A stretch of 64,000 bases of DNA from Campylobacterales bacterium (GTDB lineage Bacteria; Campylobacterota; Campylobacteria; Campylobacterales; Sulfurimonadaceae): positions 171,075-235,074 of the forward strand of contig JAPLGO010000023.1 of NCBI GenBank assembly GCA_026390115.1, given 5' to 3'. Below, piece by piece: positions 54,057 through 61,054 of this stretch (positions are counted from its first letter, which is position 1; every line of letters starts with the position of its first letter). Under the pieces are notes generated by a model that was not told where the DNA came from, did not search any database, and was given only the letters and a program-made list of their open reading frames with translations. The position numbers and the translations under genes are program-made.

Positions 54057-55235
54057 ATGAAAACAACATTGATTATCGGTGCAGGCGGAGTAAGTAGAGT
54101 CGTGGTGCATAAGTGTGTACAAAACGCAGATGTGTTTGGCAAAATTGTATTGGCTAGCAGAAGCATTGGAAGATGTGAAAATATCAAGAGCGAGCTTCCA
54201 GATGCAGACATAGAGATAGCAACAGTAGATGCAGATAACACAGATGAAGTGATAAAACTTATCAACTCCTGCAAGCCTGATATCCTTATAAATGTGGCAC
54301 TTCCATATCAAGATTTGACAATTATGGACGCATGTATAGCAACCAAAACCCCCTACCTTGACACTGCAAATTACGAGCATCCCGATGAAGCAAAGTTTGA
54401 ATACAAGCTTCAGTGGGAGAGAGATGCAAAATTTAAAGAAGCCGGAATTATGGGGCTTTTAGGAAGCGGATTTGACCCTGGGGCTACAAATGTTTTCTGT
54501 GCTTATGCGCAAAAACACTACTTTGACGAAATTCACACAATCGATATTTTGGATTGTAACGCAGGCGACCATGGGTACGCTTTTGCTACAAACTTTAACC
54601 CTGAAATCAACCTAAGAGAGGTCTCTTCAAAGGGTCGTTATTGGGAAAATGGAAAGTGGATAGAGACTGAACCGATGGAAATTATGCAAGTTTGGGATTA
54701 TCCTGAGGTTGGTCCAAAAGACTCTTATTTACTTTATCATGAAGAGATGGAATCTTTGGTTCAAAATATAAAAGGTCTTAAAAGAATTAGATTTTTTATG
54801 ACATTCGGACAAAGTTATCTTACACACATGAAGTGTTTAGAAAATGTCGGCATGTTAGGGATTGAACCGATTGAGCATAAGGGAATGAAAATCGTTCCTA
54901 TGGAATTTTTGAAAACGCTTCTTCCTGATCCGGCATCTTTAGGACCTCGTACTAAAGGAAAAACGAATATCGGCGTAGTTGTTGAGGGAATCAAAGACGG
55001 AAGCCCAAGAAAAATCTACATCTATCAAGTAAAAGACCACGAAGAGTGCTTTCGTGAAACAAACTCTCAAGGTGTTTCCTACACAACGGGCGTTCCTGCC
55101 ATGATAGGTGCAAAACTGATGTTAAAAGGTATCTGGAGCGGAGTTGGAGTGTTCAACATGGAGCAAATGGATCCTGACGCATTCATGGAAGAGATGAACA
55201 CTCAAGGGCTTCCTTGGCAAGTAAAAGAGCTGTAA
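54057..55235 (+). CDS. carboxynorspermidine synthase (saccharopine dehydrogenase family)
   Basis: 392 aa from ATG 54057 with GGAGAAA upstream (an in-frame TTG at 54042 is less likely). Rossmann start TLIIGAGGVSRVVVHKC, then VALPYQDLTIMDAC and GLLGSGFDPGATNVFCAYAQ, typical of CASDH, which condenses aspartate semialdehyde with a diamine by reductive amination. Its partner decarboxylase is two genes downstream, completing the Campylobacterota polyamine route. Confidence 0.9.
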   Translation: MKTTLIIGAGGVSRVVVHKCVQNADVFGKIVLASRSIGRCENIKSELPDADIEIATVDADNTDEVIKLINSCKPDILINVALPYQDLTIMDACIATKTPYLDTANYEHPDEAKFEYKLQWERDAKFKEAGIMGLLGSGFDPGATNVFCAYAQKHYFDEIHTIDILDCNAGDHGYAFATNFNPEINLREVSSKGRYWENGKWIETEPMEIMQVWDYPEVGPKDSYLLYHEEMESLVQNIKGLKRIRFFMTFGQSYLTHMKCLENVGMLGIEPIEHKGMKIVPMEFLKTLLPDPASLGPRTKGKTNIGVVVEGIKDGSPRKIYIYQVKDHEECFRETNSQGVSYTTGVPAMIGAKLMLKGIWSGVGVFNMEQMDPDAFMEEMNTQGLPWQVKEL

Positions 55236-55243
55236 GCTCTTTT
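55223..55243 (+). terminator. hairpin at the end of the carboxynorspermidine synthase gene
   Basis: AAAAGAGCT / AGCTCTTTT, a 9-bp perfect stem with a 3-nt loop followed by TGTATTTTG. It covers the stop codon and reaches the TTG start of the next gene, so it could also mask that gene's initiation. Confidence 0.55.
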
Positions 55244-55979
55244 GTATTTTGCTCTTCTAAATTTTACATTTTCAATTGTTATCGGCATAGTCGGCATTAT
55301 GACTTTACGAAAGGTAAGTACTCCTCATGAGGTTGTTTTTGCCAGTCTGCCTCTACTTTTTGCCATGCATGAGTTCACTCAAGGGTTTGTTTGGCTCGGA
55401 GTTTACGGTCTGATTGAAGCGAGAGCTCTTGAGATTGCCGAGTCAATTTATATTTTTTATGCGCAAGGTCTGTTGCAATTTATAGTTCCATTGGCAATCT
55501 GGCTTATAGAACCAAAAGGGTTCAGAAGAAATATAATTTCGATACTTATGATTATGGGTACTTTATTGTCAATTTATACCATGTGGGGACTCTCCGTTCA
55601 ACCTACGACAGTCTCTATAAAAGATGGTTTACTCTATTATGTAAATCCCACGACGGATTACCACTGGGTAGCTATTATATATATTCTTACAACCGGCGGC
55701 TCTTTGATTTTGAGTAAAAACATCTCTATTCAACTTTTTGGATGGTTAAATATATTGGGAATTAATTTAGTCTATTGGTTTAAGCCATACGCTCTTACCT
55801 CCCTCTGGTGCCTTTATGCCGCTGTTGCAAGTACCGTTTTATATTTATACTTTGTTAAACGGCGAATAGCATTTCTTGAACTGCTGAAGAAGAATGAAAA
55901 CCAATGGGGCAGTCAGTTTGAAAATGAATTAAATAAACTTGTAAAGCATTACCCAAGTCTTATAAGTAAGAGAAAATAA
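55242..55979 (+). CDS. DUF6629-like membrane protein
   Basis: 245 aa from TTG, giving MYFALLNFTFSIVIGIVG, comparable to the usual 'MCFSA..SF....L..G' opening of this family. Six or seven hydrophobic helices; HEFTQGFVWLGVYG is the conserved 'HQ..EG.VW' region. Function unknown. The TTG lies in the terminator-like hairpin and lacks a good RBS, so expression may be low or coupled. Placed between the two polyamine genes. Confidence 0.7.
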   Translation: MYFALLNFTFSIVIGIVGIMTLRKVSTPHEVVFASLPLLFAMHEFTQGFVWLGVYGLIEARALEIAESIYIFYAQGLLQFIVPLAIWLIEPKGFRRNIISILMIMGTLLSIYTMWGLSVQPTTVSIKDGLLYYVNPTTDYHWVAIIYILTTGGSLILSKNISIQLFGWLNILGINLVYWFKPYALTSLWCLYAAVASTVLYLYFVKRRIAFLELLKKNENQWGSQFENELNKLVKHYPSLISKRK

Positions 55980-56010
55980 AAATGATAAAATCACTAAAAA
56001 GAGTTATAAC

Positions 56011-57156
56011 ATGAACCTAGATACTATAAAAACTCCTTGCTATGTTTGCGAGGAGGAGCTTTTAGAAAATAACCTGAAACTCCTTGATTATGTGCAAAAA
56101 GAGAGCGGGGCGAAGGTAATCTTAGCTCTCAAAGGCTTTGCCATGTGGAGTACATTTCCTTTGGTCTCAAAATATCTCAAAGGGTGTACTTCAAGCGGAC
56201 TTCATGAAGCAAAATTGGCGAGAGAAGAGTTTTGCAAATTTAATCCGCATGCAGAGGTTCACACCTACTCTCCGGCATTTAAAGATGAGGATATAGACGA
56301 AATAGCTAAAATTTCAGACCACATAGTTTTTAATTCTCCGAATCAACTTTTTAAATTTAAAGATAGAGTCAAAGAGATAAATCCACATGTTGAGCTCTCT
56401 CTTAGAATAAACCCAGAAGTCTCCTCTTCGCCAAAAGACATCTACAATCCATGCGGAATTTACAGCCGTCTTGGTACGACTCTTGCAAATTTTGATGAGA
56501 GAGTTTTAGAACATATTGACGGACTCAACTTTCACGCACTTTGTGAGCAGAATGTGGATGCTCTTGAAGAGGTTTTAATCGCTTTTGAAGAGAAATTTTC
56601 AAAGTACTTCAAGGGCATGAAATATATCAATTTCGGCGGCGGACATCATATAACTAAAAAGGGGTATGATGTTGAGAAACTCATCCGTCTTATTAAAAAG
56701 TTCAGAGCAAAATACGATGTTGAAGTCTATTTAGAGCCGGGGGAAGCGGTTGGTTGGCAAACAGGTTTCTTGATTGCAACTGTTTTAGATGTTTTTGAAA
56801 ACGGCATGAATCTTGCAATTTTAGACACTTCTGCAGAGGCACACATGCCGGACACTTTGGCTATGCCTTACCGTGCGGATGTAAGAGGAAGCGGTGAGGC
56901 CGGTGAAAAACAATACACTTACCGTTTCGGTGGAAACACCTGCTTAGCGGGAGATATTATGGGTGATTACTCATTTAACGAACCGCTTAAAATTGGTGAT
57001 AAAGTTATTTTTGAAGACCAAATTCACTACACTTTTGTTAAAAATACCACATTCAACGGCATCAAACTCCCATCCCTCGCAATTTGCAGAAAAGATGGCG
57101 CATTGGATGTTGTCAAAGAGTTCGGATATACGGATTACAGAGGAAGATTATCATGA
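56011..57156 (+). CDS. nspC: carboxynorspermidine decarboxylase
   Basis: 381 aa PLP-dependent fold III decarboxylase. PLP lysine in VILALKGFAMW. Other segments are LRINPEV, NFGGGHHI (glycine-rich phosphate site), LEPGEAVGW and GGNTCLAGD (the active-site Cys). Converts carboxynorspermidine or carboxyspermidine to norspermidine or spermidine. Ends by ATGA overlap with an MFS gene. Confidence 0.93.
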   Translation: MNLDTIKTPCYVCEEELLENNLKLLDYVQKESGAKVILALKGFAMWSTFPLVSKYLKGCTSSGLHEAKLAREEFCKFNPHAEVHTYSPAFKDEDIDEIAKISDHIVFNSPNQLFKFKDRVKEINPHVELSLRINPEVSSSPKDIYNPCGIYSRLGTTLANFDERVLEHIDGLNFHALCEQNVDALEEVLIAFEEKFSKYFKGMKYINFGGGHHITKKGYDVEKLIRLIKKFRAKYDVEVYLEPGEAVGWQTGFLIATVLDVFENGMNLAILDTSAEAHMPDTLAMPYRADVRGSGEAGEKQYTYRFGGNTCLAGDIMGDYSFNEPLKIGDKVIFEDQIHYTFVKNTTFNGIKLPSLAICRKDGALDVVKEFGYTDYRGRLS

Positions 57157-58373
57157 CATCCATTGTGCGTCAGGTACTTACACTTCCTGTTATTGTCATC
57201 GCTATGGGATATTTCGTAGATATTTATGATTTAATTTTATTTGGCGTGGTACGGGTAGCTAGTTTAACAGAGCTGGGACTCGATAAAGATGGAATTACGC
57301 TTTGGGGGTCAATAATCCTCAATGCGCAAATGTCCGGAATGCTTATCGGAGGGATTCTTTGGGGAATGTTGGGAGATAAGAAGGGACGTTTATCTGTACT
57401 TTTTGCTTCGATTATCCTCTACTCTGTCGCAAATTTTCTCAATGCTTTTGTGACAAATGTAGAACAGTATGCACTTTTACGTTTTATTGCAGGAATTGGT
57501 CTGGCAGGTGAGCTTGGTGCCGGAGTAACGCTTGTTGCCGAAATTCTGCCAAAAGAGCTGCGTGGATACGGGGTGATGAGCATTGCCGCATTTGGAGTGC
57601 TTGGTGTTGTAGCCGCAAATCTTGTTACAGAAGTTTTTGCATGGCGTAATGCTTATATTATCGGCGGGATACTTGGTTTTATGCTCCTCATTTTGAGATT
57701 TCGTGTCAAAGAATCAGCGATGTTTGAGCACCATGTAAGTGATGATGTAAAGAGGGGGCACTTTTTTGGGCTTTTTACACATAAAAAACTTTTCAGTAAA
57801 TATATCAAAGCAATTGTAATCGGAATGCCTCTCTGGTATGTTGTCGGTGTTTTGGTAATGTTCTCGCCCGAATTTGCAAAAGCCCTTTCAATCAGTGGAG
57901 AAGTAACAGCAGGTCAAGCACTCATGTATTGCTATATTGGACTTTCAATCGGCGATTTAGCAAGTGGGTATCTCTCTCAACAGATGCAAAGCCGAAAACG
58001 CGCTTACACTATTTTTATGATTTTATCCGTTTCAAGTGTTGTGTATTATTTTACACTCTCAGGTGCAACTGCTTCCTATTTTTATACTGCAATATTTTTA
58101 CTCGGTGTGTTTTGTGGCTATTGGGCACTTTTTATCACAATGGCAGCGGAGCAGTTTGGGACAAATATCCGTGCAACAGTAGCAACGACGGTTCCAAATT
58201 TTGTCCGAGGTTCTGTAGTGCCTATTACCTCTAGTTTTATGCTTCTTAAAGGTAGCTTTGGGGTTTTGGTCTCAGCTGCGGTAGTAGGTGCTGTTGTATT
58301 TTCCATCGCTCTTTTTGCTCTTTACTTTACCCGTGAAACATATCATGAAGATTTAGATTATATTGAGTCGTAA
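57153..58373 (+). CDS. MFS transporter
   Basis: 406 aa from ATG 57153, overlapping the nspC stop by 4 bp; GGAAGA serves as RBS. Twelve hydrophobic helices. MFS motif A-like GMLGDKKGRLSVLFAS after helix 2, and AGIGLAGELGAGVTLVAEILPKELRG, as in the sugar/metabolite:H+ symporter group. Translational coupling to nspC suggests it may move a polyamine or a related precursor, but the family alone does not show that. Confidence 0.85.
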   Translation: MTSIVRQVLTLPVIVIAMGYFVDIYDLILFGVVRVASLTELGLDKDGITLWGSIILNAQMSGMLIGGILWGMLGDKKGRLSVLFASIILYSVANFLNAFVTNVEQYALLRFIAGIGLAGELGAGVTLVAEILPKELRGYGVMSIAAFGVLGVVAANLVTEVFAWRNAYIIGGILGFMLLILRFRVKESAMFEHHVSDDVKRGHFFGLFTHKKLFSKYIKAIVIGMPLWYVVGVLVMFSPEFAKALSISGEVTAGQALMYCYIGLSIGDLASGYLSQQMQSRKRAYTIFMILSVSSVVYYFTLSGATASYFYTAIFLLGVFCGYWALFITMAAEQFGTNIRATVATTVPNFVRGSVVPITSSFMLLKGSFGVLVSAAVVGAVVFSIALFALYFTRETYHEDLDYIES

Positions 58374-58445
58374 AAGCTTGATATAGTTTTTCCCCCCACT
58401 TTTTCAAAGTTTCTAAAGAGAGAAACGGGCATAATTTCGTCTTAC

Positions 58446-58627
58446 TAACTGATGTTGCTTTTTACCAAAGTGCGAATAGGCTTCCAAAAATCTTATAAAA
58501 CAAGTTTTATGTAGCTTTAGGGGGTTATAGGGACATTTGTCCTTGCCACTATAATGGGCTTTCTAAAGAAACATCGCTTTGCGAGCGATTCTCTTGTTTT
58601 GCTTATTATAGTGCGTAACATCAGTTA
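58446..58627 (+). repeat. dispersed structured repeat element, copy 4
   Basis: 182 bp, the longest copy. Perfect 11-bp terminal inverted repeat TAACTGATGTT (58446-58456) / AACATCAGTTA (58617-58627). Stem 1 ATAAAAC/GTTTTAT; GTAGCTTTAGGGGGTTATAG; stem 2 GGGACA/TGTCCT (one G-T pair); TGCC. Stem 3 outer arms CACTATAAT/ATTATAGTG are split by an extra insert of about 45 nt that contains its own hairpin (ATCGC/GCGAT). Lies between the MFS and PiT genes, oriented as in all other copies. Confidence 0.88.
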
Positions 58628-58654
58628 CTCAATATTAAATCTTAGGGTAACTAT

Positions 58655-60139
58655 ATGTCTGTAATTTGGGATGCGCTCAACAATGTCAACACTATCACTA
58701 TTGGTCTATTACTTCTATCGTTAGCTGTTGCTCTTTTTTATGAGATGATTAACGGCTTTCACGATACTGCAAATGCGGTTGCCATGATCATTTATACAAA
58801 CTCCATGCAAGCAAAATATTCCGTCATCATGTCGGGAATTATGAACTTTTTGGGTGTTCTTTTTGGCGGAATCGGCGTTGCGTATGTCATCGTTCACTTG
58901 TTGCCGCTAGATATAATGGTTGCATCCAATCAAAATGCGACACTGGTTATGATTTATTCCCTGTTGATTTCTGCAGTTATATGGAACTTCGGAACATGGT
59001 ATTTCGGTTTGCCTGTTTCGAGTTCACATTCACTCATCGGATCCCTTATCGGGGTTAGCACCGTGTTCGGCGTTATGCACGGTTTTGATTTTTCACAAAG
59101 CGTGAACTGGAAAGCATTGTATGGTGTATTAACTGCATTGGCTTTGTCTCCTCTTCTTGGATTTGGTTTTGCGTATGTACTTATGAAAGTGATGAGAAAA
59201 TTTATTCATAATCCAAAATTTTACAAAACACCGGATCGTGAGGTAAAAAGAAAACGTCCAAACTTCTGGATGCGAATGGGAATCATTGCAACTGGTGCGG
59301 GGGTTAGTTTCGCGCATGGCTCGAATGACGGGCAAAAAGGAATTGGTCTCATCATGATTATTCTTATCGGGATATTGCCGACATATTACGCACTTGATAT
59401 GAATTCACATCAATATAAAATTAAACAAATTCGAGACAGCGCTGAAAATTTAGCAAGATTTTATTCCGAGAACAATGAAACTCTGAACAAACTCGTGAGT
59501 GAAAAATACCTCATTAGCGCACTTAAGGTGAAAAATACGATTGTTGAGTGTAATGTGAACCAAGTGTACGGTACGACTTCTCTGATTGCTACAAAACTTG
59601 ATGGTATTAAGTCCTATTCGGAACTCTCACCGGAAGATCGTTGGAGTGTTCATACAGCTATTTTATGTTCTGAGAACTTTTTTGGTCAAGTAGAAAAAAC
59701 ATATTTGATTACGGACAAAGATAAATCCGATTACATTTCAAATCAACGTAAAACCTTGCTGACGGCAACCGAATATGTTCCCACTTGGGTAATTATAGCT
59801 GTTGCATTAGCGCTCAGTATCGGAACGATGATAGGTTATAAAAGAATCGTCCTTACAATTGGTGAAAAGATCGGTTCTCAACCGATTAACTATATGCAAG
59901 GCACAGTTGCACAAGCCATGGCTATGATGACTATTCTATTGGCAAACTTTGCCCATGCTCCGGTCAGCACAACACATATCGTATCAAGTGCTGTTGCAGG
60001 ATCTATGGTTGCCGAACCTGAAGGCGGTGTCCAGAAAAATATGGTCAAAACTATTCTTCTCTCATGGCTTTTTACCTTGCCGATAACCGCATTGCTTAGT
60101 TCAGGGATTTATTACTGTCTCAGTTTTATCGCAAAATAA
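58655..60139 (+). CDS. PiT-family inorganic phosphate transporter
   Basis: 494 aa with duplicated phosphate-carrier repeats: NGFHDTANAVAMIIYT near the N-terminus and SFAHGSNDGQKGIG, plus ANFAHAPVSTTHIVSSAVAG near the C-terminus. About ten helices, with a cytosolic loop (about 245-365) of mostly helical, charged sequence between halves. Low-affinity phosphate/cation symport, complementing the Pst system at the other end of the window. Confidence 0.9.
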   Translation: MSVIWDALNNVNTITIGLLLLSLAVALFYEMINGFHDTANAVAMIIYTNSMQAKYSVIMSGIMNFLGVLFGGIGVAYVIVHLLPLDIMVASNQNATLVMIYSLLISAVIWNFGTWYFGLPVSSSHSLIGSLIGVSTVFGVMHGFDFSQSVNWKALYGVLTALALSPLLGFGFAYVLMKVMRKFIHNPKFYKTPDREVKRKRPNFWMRMGIIATGAGVSFAHGSNDGQKGIGLIMIILIGILPTYYALDMNSHQYKIKQIRDSAENLARFYSENNETLNKLVSEKYLISALKVKNTIVECNVNQVYGTTSLIATKLDGIKSYSELSPEDRWSVHTAILCSENFFGQVEKTYLITDKDKSDYISNQRKTLLTATEYVPTWVIIAVALALSIGTMIGYKRIVLTIGEKIGSQPINYMQGTVAQAMAMMTILLANFAHAPVSTTHIVSSAVAGSMVAEPEGGVQKNMVKTILLSWLFTLPITALLSSGIYYCLSFIAK

Positions 60140-60234
60140 TAATTCATGCCGATTGCGTGGGATTGTATAATCACTCTCCCTGCTACGGCTATTTTAGAAG
60201 TAATCTAAATCACTTAAAAAATAGAGTGGTTTAA

Positions 60235-60855
60235 CTAAATTCCTTCAAGCAAAACATACCAAAGTCTATCGACTTCTTTGTCGCTCAAAAAGAGAGTTGA
60301 TTTGTTTTCAAAAAGCTCAGTAAGAGCATCCCTGTTTATACTCAGTGTTCGTGAACAAGCTTTGTGTGTCGGCAAGTAAGCTCGTATGAGTGAAATTTCT
60401 TTCTCTTTTATATCTTGTGAACATAAAAAGCAGTTAAGTTCAGAGTGAAGCCGCCCCTCATGCTCTAAAAGTTTTACATAAGATTCTATTGCCACTCTTT
60501 TTGGGTTTTGCTTGTTCCACTCTCTTGAGGCGTTGTCGATGAGTTCAAAGTAAAAATCGCCCAACTCCTCGGCATCTTTGAGGTGTTTATGAAAAAGTGC
60601 CAAAAAATCTTGCCAGAGTCTAAGAAGCTTGTAGTTATTTATCCACTTAAAGCCTATATGTATCACATCTTTCAATCTTGAGATATTGGATTTGCCTGAT
60701 GGCTCTTTTTCGTAGTCTATTTTAAAGCCTATATTTATAGTTCCATGTCTTGCTCCATAGAATCTATAAAGCGTATCTAAGCTATCTCGTGATACTATAG
60801 TGACAATTAAATCTTCATCTTTTACTTTATTGAGATTTATGATGTAACCTTGCAT
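60235..60855 (-). CDS. recO: DNA repair protein RecO
   Basis: 206 aa. N-terminal OB-like domain begins MQGYIINLNKVKDEDLIVTI (the RecO start) and FYGARHG. A helical middle follows. The Cys motif LNCFLCSQDIKEKEISLIRAYLPTHKAC contains only part of the zinc ligands of longer RecO. RecO loads RecA with RecR. Short RecO proteins are typical of Campylobacterota. A weak RBS is present. Confidence 0.85.
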   Translation of the reverse strand: MQGYIINLNKVKDEDLIVTIVSRDSLDTLYRFYGARHGTINIGFKIDYEKEPSGKSNISRLKDVIHIGFKWINNYKLLRLWQDFLALFHKHLKDAEELGDFYFELIDNASREWNKQNPKRVAIESYVKLLEHEGRLHSELNCFLCSQDIKEKEISLIRAYLPTHKACSRTLSINRDALTELFENKSTLFLSDKEVDRLWYVLLEGI

Positions 60856-61054
60856 TTTTTTTCTTTCCTAGTTTCTTATATACACATTATCAAAATTTAT
60901 TCAAAAAATATTAATATAATTATACTTTTTTAAACCTTTAAAGTGTACAATTAAGCACTTTGTCTCTAAATAGACTAAGTTTCTTTAAAAAGAGATTAAA
61001 TTTAAAAAGAATTATCATTAATTTGCATAATTTACTAATAATGTAGGAGTTAAA

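Noticed and set aside
9056..58627. Integron attC sites as the explanation for the four repeats
   Set aside because: The ends lack the paired RYYYAAC/GTTRRRY core and no integrase or cassette array is present.
61015..61035. Fur-box-like sequence (ATTATCATTA) upstream of gltB
   Set aside because: Only a partial match in a very AT-rich region; no second half-site of convincing quality.
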